A stretch of DNA of 40,378 nt from Planctomycetota bacterium. GTDB lineage: Bacteria > Planctomycetota > Phycisphaerae > Sedimentisphaerales > Anaerohalosphaeraceae. The notes below the pieces were generated by a model. That model did not search any database, had not been told where the DNA came from, and saw only the letters and a program-made list of their open reading frames with translations. Of the stretch, positions 9,901-16,518 are shown one piece after another. The first letter of the stretch is position 1, and each line of letters opens with the position of its first letter. The stretch covers positions 1-40,378 of the forward strand of contig VRUI01000045.1 of assembly GCA_019456225.1 (NCBI GenBank), given 5' to 3'. The position numbers and the translations under genes are program-made.

Positions 9901-10228
9901 TAAGACGGGAAAGTCCCAAAGCGATCTTTGTCCGCTGTGCGCCGATCTCGTCGGTAGCGTCGGCATATTTATCCCGCGTCTCCCAGACGGGAAAAATGTC
10001 GATGCCTTTGCCGGCGAAGACCAGCAGGTCGTCAAAAATATTGTCAGAGTCCTCGATGTTTGCACTGACATAAAGCAGCGGCCTTTTTAGCGTACTGGAA
10101 ATGTGATGCGCCAGCAGCGGCGCAAAGGACCCCCACGTCCCGTCGACTTTTACCGGCCCGTCTTTGGCGTCCGGCTCTGACAATCGGGAAATCAACTGAC
10201 AAACAGATTTATCCTTTGAAATGTCCAC
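6950..10228 (-). CDS. mfd: Transcription-repair coupling factor Mfd
   Basis: Mfd is a DNA translocase that removes stalled RNA polymerase at lesions and recruits UvrA. The 1092-aa product is close to the usual 1100-1180 aa. In order it shows the UvrB-homology N-terminal module, the RNA-polymerase-interaction region (LQKGDYVVHISYGIAKF) and RecG-like motor domains. Walker A is GDVGYGKTEL (about 584-593), the Walker B box is DEEQRFGV (about 685-692), and TATPIPRTLHLSMLGLRD, the DILVCSTIIESGLDIP helicase motif and QLHQLRGRVGR follow. The C-terminal autoinhibitory domain ends the protein. The reading frame opens with GTG (10226-10228) without a convincing ribosome site, so the start is the least certain part. 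The stop codon is part of a heptad repeat. The gene stands alone between a terminator and a repeat-rich spacer. Confidence 0.96.
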   Translation of the reverse strand: MDISKDKSVCQLISRLSEPDAKDGPVKVDGTWGSFAPLLAHHISSTLKRPLLYVSANIEDSDNIFDDLLVFAGKGIDIFPVWETRDKYADATDEIGAQRTKIALGLSRLKKSEPLIIATCVQALNQPVPKPGRLNESGLSLKLNATIEPELVNQWLVDNGFEHVDSVDVPGQFAHRGGIIDIFAPVTSEGLNSLGKTASEQNRPIRVEFFGDNIESIRLVDLDTQRSDKDIDSAFIVPPSGHEDLTETEMLVNLLPDDTIILLDEPVDIAEVSDTFLSRVDEPSSLYSWKQIYQAMCNYVTLEVSRFPAGGKDESISLGITSAQQFEHKGAEMWKSGKEVIDKLIEESSPPKSRDVILYCENSAEIKRVTEMIKDLVKNIPKNFHLPLGFIRQGFIVDSLDAIVISHHEIFGQYATRRRIRKIRSTSPVESLIDLQKGDYVVHISYGIAKFIGIETIAKKETTTEYLTLEYAKKVLIHVPVHNIHLIHKYIGSLPKRPNLSTVGTKKWERQKLNVAEGVEELASELLNIQAQRQKLGGFSFAPDTVWQKEFDGSFLYQETPDQLTSINQIKDDMTMPRPMDRLLCGDVGYGKTELAMRAAFKAVESGKQVAVLVPTTVLCVQHGRTFNERFADFPVNIEILNRFVTAKKAKEITLRARQGKVDILIGTHRLLSKDVGFKDLGLLVIDEEQRFGVAHKERLKHYRVNVDILTMTATPIPRTLHLSMLGLRDISSLSTAPLDRRSIVTKLCRYDKETIRKAIVHELNRQGQVFFLHNRVQSIERMAGEIAKLVNDPRVKIAIAHGQMPKSRLEKAMIDFVKGKTDILVCSTIIESGLDIPNANTMIINDADRFGLAQLHQLRGRVGRYKHRAYAYMLLPATRSITPIAAKRLKAIEEYSQLGAGFRIALRDLEIRGAGNILGAQQSGHINTVGYEMYCRLLADAVKRHKNEPIEKPPTAIIDLGLSTYIPKSYIASDRQRMDVYRRISVTREAVDLKLMREELNDLYGKVPAQVETLLDIADIRLRASRKNIKSLIARDLDLIFTFETHEGVKDIFARAPGQVRIPDKKTVLLRLTKNYFEKKTLLAVLRKMLS

Positions 10229-10728
10229 TAATATTTATTCATTTTTACCAATTTTAATGGATGAGAGCCTGTTTTTATGCTTAATATTCTTCACTGGCAA
10301 ATTTTTAAATGACTCAAATACTCAATTATGGTATCATAGACCCTTGTCAAAAGCAAGATATCGGCATATATTATTGTTGTAACCGTTCACAGTTTTTTTT
10401 GACAGGATTACAGGATAAAAAACTGATTATGAAAAATCATGTCAATCCAAAAGAAATTTTATTACTTGCGTAAGGTTAAAAATACTGCATAGCGAACTGA
10501 AATCAGTTAGTAAAATTGTTAAGGCACATGAAATTCAGTTGGCCAATTTCTCGTGAGTACCAACAAGCCTGTTGGCCTGATTTTGAATTTTGCCAAAGAT
10601 AAAGTAGAAACAAAACGAAAAGTTAAAGATTTATAATCATCCTGTTATCCTGTCAAAAAAGAGAGCTTAGAGTGATTAACAGGAAAACCCGTGAACGGTT
10701 ACAAAAAAAGAAAGGGAGTTTAAATTGA
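10229..10728. other. 500-nt spacer holding a MITE-like element
   Basis: The first 150 nt are AT-rich with no clear signals. The remainder is mostly the inverted-repeat element at 10377-10704. The last 24 nt before 10729 carry the AGGGAG ribosome site of the prepilin gene. No credible gene is present. Confidence 0.6.
10377..10704. mobile_element. MITE-like element with nested inverted repeats
   Basis: Perfect 14-bp terminal inverted repeats TTGTAACCGTTCAC (10377-10390) and its complement (10691-10704) bound 328 bp. A second pair of inverted arms, GACAGGATTACAGGAT (10401-10416) versus ATCCTGTTATCCTGTC (10639-10654), matches at 15 of 16 positions, and the adjoining T6/A6 tracts extend the match. 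The interior has no open frame, and contains CCAACA-AGCC-TGTTGG. No target-site duplication is obvious, so mobility is an inference. Confidence 0.5.
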
Positions 10729-11100
10729 ATGTTGGAGTATTATTACAGATCGAACCGTTTGCAAGTGTTGAGCGGCAGCATGGTTAGAAAAAAGGCATTC
10801 ACGTTAATCGAGTTGCTTGTTGTTATTGCGATTATCGCATTGCTGCTGGCTATCCTTATGCCCAGCTTGCAAATGGCCAAAAAGAAGGCCCTGGCTGTGG
10901 TTTGTAAAGCCAATTTGAAACAATGGGGAATGATATTCCTGATGTATACACAGGACAACGCTGATAGATTCTGGGCAGATTACAGGTCCGGTCCCGGCAA
11001 CACTCAAGGTAAATGGATGCCAATGCTTTCTGATATGTATGGCGACGTGGACGAATTTCGTTTTTGCCCGTCGGCAAAGAAACCGAACCGAGCGGCGTAA
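10729..11100 (+). CDS. Type IV pilin-like prepilin, N-terminal part of a frame-disrupted gene
   Basis: The 123-aa fragment has a textbook prepilin cleavage/methylation site ([10 protein letters not shown]) followed by a hydrophobic helix, then [19 protein letters not shown] and a [10 protein letters not shown] region. It closely fits the large H-x9-DG prepilin families of planctomycetes. AGGGAG lies 10 nt before the ATG at 10729, which would give a 23-residue leader. The alternative Met at 10780 gives the more usual short leader (MVRKKA) but lacks a ribosome site. The frame ends prematurely at 11100. Another frame continues with [19 protein letters not shown], and the original frame resumes at about 11165. 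Two compensating 1-nt changes (near the AAAGAAA run at 11077-11085 and in the C4 run at 11165-11168) would restore one protein of about 214 aa. Confidence 0.75.
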   Translation: MLEYYYRSNRLQVLSGSMVRKKAFTLIELLVVIAIIALLLAILMPSLQMAKKKALAVVCKANLKQWGMIFLMYTQDNADRFWADYRSGPGNTQGKWMPMLSDMYGDVDEFRFCPSAKKPNRAA

Positions 11101-11160
11101 TCAAAAATCAAGTGTCCGCCATCTGTAAAGCACCTCAGTGTCTGGTTTGGGGGCAATCCT

Positions 11161-11424
11161 ATGAGCCCCAATGATGTTAATCTCAGAAATAACGCGGAAA
11201 AAGTACCTCCCAGTGAGACTTTTTATGATGACATGACTCCTTTGGCCCCATCGACATGGGGCTATGATATGGCAAGAGTATGTATCAACAGGCACAATAA
11301 AACTATCAATATGACTTTTATGGATGGCAGTACACGGTCTGTTAAGCTGACAGAATTGTGGAGTCTTAAATGGCACAAGGATTTTAGAAGGGTTCCAGAG
11401 ATGCCAATACCCTGGTTGAAGTAG
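11161..11424 (+). pseudogene. C-terminal part of the same prepilin gene
   Basis: This 87-codon frame, which has no ribosome site of its own, encodes the conserved C-terminus of the planctomycete prepilin family: CINRHNKTINMTFMDGS followed by RSVKLTELWSLKWHKDF. It is in the same phase as the N-terminal fragment but separated by a stop. The intermediate stretch reads well only in the third phase. It is therefore best seen as the 3' exon-like remainder of one broken gene rather than a separate protein. Sequencing error in homopolymers is an alternative explanation. Confidence 0.65.
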
Positions 11425-11467
11425 AATGCCAATGGCGACAGAAACTTTTTGATACTCCGGGTTTTAT

Positions 11468-11496
11468 TTGAAAATTTGGAAAATTGTGAATATAAT
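11468..11496 (+). promoter_or_regulatory. Strong sigma70-type promoter of the sugar-catabolism cluster
   Basis: TTGAAA (11468-11473), a 17-nt spacer and perfect TATAAT (11491-11496) give a start near 11503, about 70 nt upstream of the first gene at 11571. Confidence 0.7.
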
Positions 11497-11513
11497 GCAC
11501 TAATCGCCCGCTG

Positions 11514-11525
11514 ACGAACGTTCAT
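11514..11525. promoter_or_regulatory. Operator-like palindrome ACGAACGTTCAT
   Basis: A GAACGTTC core with an outer A/T pair lies about 10-20 nt downstream of the predicted transcription start. A central-CG palindrome in this position is typical of LacI-family operators that repress sugar operons. No regulator gene is present in the window, so the assignment is an inference. Confidence 0.4.
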
Positions 11526-11570
11526 AAAAGTGCTTTATTGTGAAAATTGAAAAAAGAAAAGGAGTTGAAA

Positions 11571-12416
11571 ATGAAGATAGGTGCAGATAGTTACTGTTTT
11601 CATCGTTATTTCGGTGAAATTTATGACACCCAGCAAGATCCGGGTAGTCGAATGACCTACGAGGATTTCCTAAGGCGTGCTATCGAATTGAAGCTGGATG
11701 GTGTTTCTCTGGAGACTTGCTTTTTTGAAAGCAATGACGAGGATTACTTAAGGGGCCTCAAGGAGATCATTGATGAGGGCGACCTTGAAGTGGTTGTCGC
11801 GTGGGGTCATCTGGATGGACTGGAATACGGCCAAAGCCAAGCGGCAGTAGAGGAGATGCTGGGGCATTTTAAGACCTGCGAAATACTTGGCTCCAAAGTT
11901 ATGAGGATGGTTGGCTGCCCTCCAGGGCCGCCGAAAGACCCACAACCGATCATGGATAAGTTAGCAGAAGTGATGAAGGATCCGGTTAAGATGGCAGAAG
12001 ACAGGGGCATCAAGTTTGCCATGGAAAATCACTACGATTTTAACTGCGACGAAATGCTTTATATCGTTGAGAAAGTTGGCTCGGATCATTTCGGAATAAC
12101 ATTCGACACTGGTAACGCCCTTCGCATTGGCAACGAACCTGTCAAGTATGCCAAGAAACTTGCCAGGCATATATTTGCAACTCACCTAAAAGATATCGCA
12201 CCGGTTTATGGTGCCGATCCGGATGGTTGGGATTTCATGTCCAGCGTTCCCACAGGAGACGGCATTATCAACATGCCGGCTCTGATCAAAACTCTGCTGG
12301 ATGAAGGTTATGACGGTCTTTTTGCAATCGAGATCGATGCCTTGCATCCAGACTACGAAGACGAAGGCCCGGCATTGGCCAAAAGCGTGGAATATTTACG
12401 GAATCTCGGACTATAG
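11571..12416 (+). CDS. Sugar phosphate isomerase/epimerase (TIM barrel)
   Basis: The 281-aa product belongs to the xylose-isomerase-like / AP-endonuclease-2 TIM-barrel family, which isomerises or epimerises sugars, keto-inositols or keto-glycosides in the cytoplasm. The usual metal-site positions are occupied: Glu in FAMENH, Asp in FDTGN, His in FATHLKD and Glu near the C-terminus in FAIEID. There is no signal peptide. The ATG at 11571 was chosen because GGAG lies 6 nt before it. The frame is open 24 nt further upstream from a TTG that lacks a ribosome site. It is first in the cluster behind a strong promoter and operator-like palindrome, and is followed after 15 nt by an oxidoreductase. The exact substrate is not readable from sequence. 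Confidence 0.85.
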   Translation: MKIGADSYCFHRYFGEIYDTQQDPGSRMTYEDFLRRAIELKLDGVSLETCFFESNDEDYLRGLKEIIDEGDLEVVVAWGHLDGLEYGQSQAAVEEMLGHFKTCEILGSKVMRMVGCPPGPPKDPQPIMDKLAEVMKDPVKMAEDRGIKFAMENHYDFNCDEMLYIVEKVGSDHFGITFDTGNALRIGNEPVKYAKKLARHIFATHLKDIAPVYGADPDGWDFMSSVPTGDGIINMPALIKTLLDEGYDGLFAIEIDALHPDYEDEGPALAKSVEYLRNLGL

Positions 12417-12431
12417 TCAACGGAGACAACA

Positions 12432-13589
12432 ATGAAAGATATAAATGTAGCGATCATTGGCTGCCAGTTCATGGGCAAGGCTCACAGCAATGCGTGGGCA
12501 AATGTGAATCATTTTTTCGATATTCCTTTCAAACCCGTTTTGAAAGTGGCATGCGATTTGAATGAGAAAACTTTAAGCCCTTTTGCCGCTAGATGGGGAT
12601 GGCAGGAAACAGAAACCGACTGGAAGAAGGTTGTTGAAAGGGACGATGTTGACGTTGTCGTCATCACGACACCGCCGACCGTACACCGGGATATTGCAGT
12701 TGCAGCAGCCAAAGCAGGCAAGCACGTCTTTTGCGAAAAGCCGATATCTCTAAATACCGCCGAAGCGCAGGAGATGTATGACGCCGCCGAAAAAGCAGGC
12801 GTGGTCCATTATTTAAATCACGAATATCGAAGATGTCCGGCGATTGCCCTGGCTAAGCGGCTGATCGACGAAGGAAAGATCGGCAGGGTATTCCATTGGC
12901 GAAGCGCGTATCTGCAATCCTGGCTGGTAGACCCCAACTTCCCTCTGACGTGGCACCAAAGAAAGGAATTGGCAGGCTCGGGCGTACAAGCGGGCTTAAA
13001 CTCTCACTGTGTCGATCTTGCCAGGTTCCTCGTGGGAGATATAAAGAGCGTCGTCGCGATGATGACCAATTTTATCAAGGAACGCCCTTTGCCCAGTGCC
13101 GACGCCGGGACATTCAAGGCAGGCTCGTCCGATAGCGAAGAAAAAGGCGAAGTTACCGTAGAGGATGCCATTTCAATGATCGTCGAATTCGAAAACGGAG
13201 CACAGGGTTCGTTCGAGGTGACTACATTTGCACCAGGAAGGAAGAATTACAATTACTTCGAGATATACGGCGACAAGGGGAGCCTGTTATTCGATCTTGA
13301 GCGTATGAATGAGCTTGAGTTCTTTTCGGCCGAAGACCCGGAATATGCTCAGGGGTTCAGGACAATACTGGCTACCGAATCTTGCCACGACTTCGTTGCC
13401 AACTGGTGGCCTCCGGGACATATGCTCGGTTTCGAACACCAGTTCCATCATGGCGTAGTCGATTTCCTCGCCGCAATTGAAAAGGGAGGTTCGGTTACTC
13501 CCAATTTCAAGGATGGTCTCGAGGGAATGAAGATCCTCGATGCAGGACTTCACGCCGCAGAGACAGGTAAGAGAGTTGATATTTCTTAA
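12432..13589 (+). CDS. Gfo/Idh/MocA family oxidoreductase (cytoplasmic)
   Basis: The 385-aa NAD(P)-dependent oxidoreductase has an N-terminal Rossmann fold (VAIIGCQFMGKAHSNAW), the family hallmark CEKPIS around residue 100, and a C-terminal alpha/beta domain with the substrate-side His in LNSHCVDLARFL. It typically oxidises a sugar or cyclitol ring hydroxyl to a ketone. There is no signal sequence, in contrast to the paralogue at 15040. GGAG precedes the ATG, and the gene is 15 nt behind the isomerase and 22 nt ahead of the UroD-like gene, so one transcript is likely. Oxidoreductase and isomerase adjacency is usual for inositol-type or 3-keto-sugar pathways. Confidence 0.9.
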   Translation: MKDINVAIIGCQFMGKAHSNAWANVNHFFDIPFKPVLKVACDLNEKTLSPFAARWGWQETETDWKKVVERDDVDVVVITTPPTVHRDIAVAAAKAGKHVFCEKPISLNTAEAQEMYDAAEKAGVVHYLNHEYRRCPAIALAKRLIDEGKIGRVFHWRSAYLQSWLVDPNFPLTWHQRKELAGSGVQAGLNSHCVDLARFLVGDIKSVVAMMTNFIKERPLPSADAGTFKAGSSDSEEKGEVTVEDAISMIVEFENGAQGSFEVTTFAPGRKNYNYFEIYGDKGSLLFDLERMNELEFFSAEDPEYAQGFRTILATESCHDFVANWWPPGHMLGFEHQFHHGVVDFLAAIEKGGSVTPNFKDGLEGMKILDAGLHAAETGKRVDIS

Positions 13590-13611
13590 CGGTAAGGCGA
13601 TAAGGTATTTT

Positions 13612-14931
13612 ATGGGAAATTACGGTCAGGGAAAATCAACCGGTATGGAACAGACGGCTTTGAAGTCCATTGTAACGGGCTTTGTTCTAAAGGATATGAA
13701 AATCAGCGGTTCGGATGCCGAAGTTTTGCGTCCGCTGGCCGAGAAAGTGACGCAGATCGCTTGTTCCGAGAGAATGAAGGAGATACATCGGGCATGGAAA
13801 TCGCTTAACGATCTTACACCGCTGCGTCCGGTTTTTTTCAGTGACCCGGAAAACGGCTGGAACGAGATCGTAACTGAGACTCAGATGCAGTGTTCGTCTC
13901 TGCTGGGGCGGCACTGGGAAATGGCTTTGCGTAAAAAGATATTCTGCAATGATGAAATGCAGGATGACACGCCGATCGCGAATTTTCTTGATGTTCCTTA
14001 TACGGCGGAGCCGGAGGACTGGGGGTTGTCCGTAGAGTTTGAAAGAACGCAAAGCGATGGGGCGGCGCATTGGGACAGCCCCGTTAAGGATTACGAAAAG
14101 GATCTTGCAAAAATAGATCTTCGCATGCCTGAGATCGATATGGAAACCACCAATGCATGTTTGTCGGAAACGCAGCGGGTGCTTGGCGATATTCTGAGCG
14201 TTCGTTTGAAGGGAACGTGGTGGTGGACGCTGGGGCTTACAATGCCGTTCATCTTTTTGCGCGGGCTTGAAAATCTTATGTATGATATGTACGATCAGCC
14301 TGACGAAGTCAAAGAATTGCTTAGTAGGATCTCATCGGGAACTTTACAGAAACTCGACTGGCTTGAGCAGAAGGGGCTGTTGAGCCTGAATAATGACGCA
14401 ACTTATGTCGGGTCTGGCGGATACGGTTTTACGGACAGTTTGCCTGGGGGAGATTTTTCGGGGACGGTTCGATGTAAAGATATGTGGGGGTTTGCCGAAA
14501 GTCAGGAAACCGTCGGGGTGTCGCCTAAGTTGTACGAGGAGTTTATTTTTCCATACGAAAAACCGATCATGGAGCGGTTCGGCTTGACCTGCTACGGCTG
14601 CTGCGAACCTGTCGATAGCCGGTGGGATATTATTAAGAGGCATCATAATCTGCGGCGGGTTTCATGCTCTCCGTGGGCCGATTTCGAAAAGATGGCTGAG
14701 TATCTGAAAAATGATTATATCTTTTCCATGAAAGTTAACCCAGCCAATATTGCGGTACCGGATCCGGATTTCCAGCAGATCCGTGAAAACCTGCGTCGCG
14801 ATCTTGAGATCACCAAAGGCTGTGTTGTAGAAGTGATCATGAAAGATAATCACACAATAGCAAAGCATCCTGAAAACTTAATTCAATGGTGCCGAATTGC
14901 CAGAGAAGAGATCGACAGTATTATTCAGTAA
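13612..14931 (+). CDS. Uroporphyrinogen decarboxylase-fold protein (URO-D-like, likely not heme synthesis)
   Basis: The 439-aa product shows scattered similarity to the URO-D / corrinoid methyltransferase superfamily, including the C-terminal layout of barrel strands and a Cys-rich turn CYGCCEPVDSRWD (about residue 325). A thiol/metal site at this place is what MtaA/CmuA-type methyltransferases use. It lacks the N-terminal RxxGRY porphyrin-binding motif of true HemE, so heme synthesis is unlikely. Similar proteins are common beside sugar oxidoreductases in Planctomycetota and Lentisphaerota. The substrate is unknown. I chose the ATG at 13612 (AAGG 8 nt before it, 22 nt after the previous stop). 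The frame stays open back to 13540, inside the preceding gene. It ends the first half of the cluster and is followed by a heptad repeat. Confidence 0.65.
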   Translation: MGNYGQGKSTGMEQTALKSIVTGFVLKDMKISGSDAEVLRPLAEKVTQIACSERMKEIHRAWKSLNDLTPLRPVFFSDPENGWNEIVTETQMQCSSLLGRHWEMALRKKIFCNDEMQDDTPIANFLDVPYTAEPEDWGLSVEFERTQSDGAAHWDSPVKDYEKDLAKIDLRMPEIDMETTNACLSETQRVLGDILSVRLKGTWWWTLGLTMPFIFLRGLENLMYDMYDQPDEVKELLSRISSGTLQKLDWLEQKGLLSLNNDATYVGSGGYGFTDSLPGGDFSGTVRCKDMWGFAESQETVGVSPKLYEEFIFPYEKPIMERFGLTCYGCCEPVDSRWDIIKRHHNLRRVSCSPWADFEKMAEYLKNDYIFSMKVNPANIAVPDPDFQQIRENLRRDLEITKGCVVEVIMKDNHTIAKHPENLIQWCRIAREEIDSIIQ

Positions 14932-14954
14932 AAGAGGCATGTAGAAACAATGCG

Positions 14955-14982
14955 GATTATGATTAGCAATTAGCGATTAGCT
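14955..14982 (+). repeat. Heptad repeat downstream of the URO-D-like gene
   Basis: The units GATTATG, ATTAGCA, ATTAGCG, ATTAGCT lie 24 nt after the stop codon. The strand carrying periodic TAG is that of the upstream gene. This is a third member of the same family as at groES and mfd. Confidence 0.7.
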
Positions 14983-15039
14983 GACGAGACTGTTTTCGGT
15001 CAGTTTAAGTAATTTATTTAAAACATGAGAGGTAATGAC

Positions 15040-16410
15040 ATGCGGAAAAAAAACATAAGCAGGCGAGATTTTATCAAAAACTCTGTCGCGGCATCAGCGG
15101 CTTTGAGTGTTCCGACTATCGTTCCCAGTACGGTTTTCGGGGCTGACGCGCCGAGCAATCGCATAAATGTGGGGCAGATCGGGTGTGGAAGTATAGGCAC
15201 CTGGATGCATAGAAATAACTTCAAGCGGATGAAAGATGTGCGCGTTGTAGCTACCTGCGATGCCTTTAAGACCCGCCGCGATAACATGGCCGCATTTTTC
15301 AACAAGCATTACGGCGGCAGCAACATCACTAAGCCGTACGCTGATTTTCGCGAACTGCTGGCCAGCAAAGACGTTGACGCTGTGGTTATTGCCGCCCATG
15401 ACAACTGGCATACGCCAATGTCCATTGCCGCGGCAAAAGCCGGTAAAGATGTCTTCTGTCAAAAACCGCTTTCATTGGATCTGACACGTACCAGGATGCT
15501 CAGAAAGGCAATTAACGACAATAAACGCATATTCCAGTTCTGCACGCAGTATCGCTCGGCGCAGGGGTATCGCCAAGTTGTTGAGCTTGTCAGAAACGGA
15601 TACATCGGCGGATTGAAACACATAGACGTGTGGTGCCGCAATGTGAATTTTGATGCGAAGCAGTATAACGTAAAGCCATACGGTTCAACCGTGGAGGTTC
15701 CAATTCCGGGCGACCTGAATTTTGACGCATGGCAGGGGCCTTCGGATATTGTGCCTTATACAATCGACCGATGCACCAGGTGGGGCGGATTCCACTGCCC
15801 GGAAACATCTTTGGGCTTTTTGGCCGGTTGCGGGATTCACCCTCTCGGCGTAGCCCAGTGGGGCAATAGATCCGACGACACCAGCCCGGTCAAATACAAA
15901 GGAACCGGCAACGTTCCGAAAGAAGGTATTTTCCGGACACTGGAGCATTGGGATGTCAAGTGCGAATATGAAAACGGCGTAACGCTTCGAGTGATGGACC
16001 ACCAGACAGCCAAGGGTGTGGTTACGAAATACCTGCCTTACACCTGGCGGGACGGTGACGGAGTGGTATTCCACGGCACAAAAGGCTGGGTTGGAGATTT
16101 TAAAGGTAATTCTTTCTACGCAAGCGATATGAAGATTTTGAAGACGAAGTTTACAGACGCCCATGAAAGAGTTTATTTTTCCAGGAACCATCACCAAAAC
16201 TTCATCGACTGTGTAAAGTCCAGAAAAGAAACCGTATGCCCGGTGGAAATGGCAATCCGCTGCGACACGATAGCGCACATGGTCAATGTCGCCGCTCAGA
16301 CCGGCAGGGAGATTACCTGGGATCCGAAGGCCGAACAGATCGTCGGCGACGCAGAAGCTGCAAAGATGATCACTCGCCCATACCGTAAAAAATGGAAAGT
16401 CTGGCAGTAG
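15040..16410 (+). CDS. Tat-exported Gfo/Idh/MocA family oxidoreductase
   Basis: The 456-aa product starts with a twin-arginine signal (KKNISRRDFIKNS, then a hydrophobic Ala-rich stretch ending near GADAPS). The Rossmann motif VGQIGCGSIGTW follows, then the CQKPLS hallmark and a C-terminal substrate domain with a CGIHPLGVAQW segment. Tat export suits a protein that folds with its nicotinamide cofactor bound in the cytoplasm, as in glucose-fructose oxidoreductase. It probably acts in the periplasm on a sugar or glycoside. AGAGGT lies 6 nt before the ATG at 15040, which fixes the start over the in-frame ATG at 15025. Codons 2-5 contain an A8 run. The next gene encodes a second Tat-exported protein with nearly the same leader. 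Confidence 0.9.
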   Translation: MRKKNISRRDFIKNSVAASAALSVPTIVPSTVFGADAPSNRINVGQIGCGSIGTWMHRNNFKRMKDVRVVATCDAFKTRRDNMAAFFNKHYGGSNITKPYADFRELLASKDVDAVVIAAHDNWHTPMSIAAAKAGKDVFCQKPLSLDLTRTRMLRKAINDNKRIFQFCTQYRSAQGYRQVVELVRNGYIGGLKHIDVWCRNVNFDAKQYNVKPYGSTVEVPIPGDLNFDAWQGPSDIVPYTIDRCTRWGGFHCPETSLGFLAGCGIHPLGVAQWGNRSDDTSPVKYKGTGNVPKEGIFRTLEHWDVKCEYENGVTLRVMDHQTAKGVVTKYLPYTWRDGDGVVFHGTKGWVGDFKGNSFYASDMKILKTKFTDAHERVYFSRNHHQNFIDCVKSRKETVCPVEMAIRCDTIAHMVNVAAQTGREITWDPKAEQIVGDAEAAKMITRPYRKKWKVWQ

Positions 16411-16449
16411 GGAATGAATAATGATTCCCGACGTAAAGCCGGGATGTTC

Positions 16450-16470
16450 CATATTGTATAATGTATAATG
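16450..16470 (+). repeat. Heptad repeat downstream of the Tat oxidoreductase
   Basis: The units CATATTG, TATAATG, TATAATG lie 40 nt after the stop. They match the array behind groEL and carry TAA every 7 bp on the strand of the upstream gene. TATAAT within the repeat could also act as a -10 element. Confidence 0.55.
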
Positions 16471-16476
16471 AGGGAT

Positions 16477-16492
16477 TCGGCCTTACGGCCGA
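16477..16492. repeat. Small GC palindrome, copy 2
   Basis: TCGGCC-TTAC-GGCCGA hairpin followed by GGCTGTTT, matching the element at 1833-1847 read on its minus strand. Confidence 0.5.
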
Positions 16493-16518
16493 GGCTGTTT
16501 GATTTAAGGGTTTATGAT

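Noticed and set aside
10377-10704. Complete insertion sequence
   Set aside because: The inverted repeats are real, but no transposase frame fits inside 328 bp and no target duplication is visible. It is kept only as MITE-like.
13540-13611. Earlier start for the URO-D-like gene
   Set aside because: It would overlap the preceding oxidoreductase by 50 nt without a ribosome site. The ATG at 13612 is better placed.
15685-16452. 255-codon minus-strand frame opposite the Tat oxidoreductase
   Set aside because: It is antisense to a conserved coding gene and has no ribosome site.
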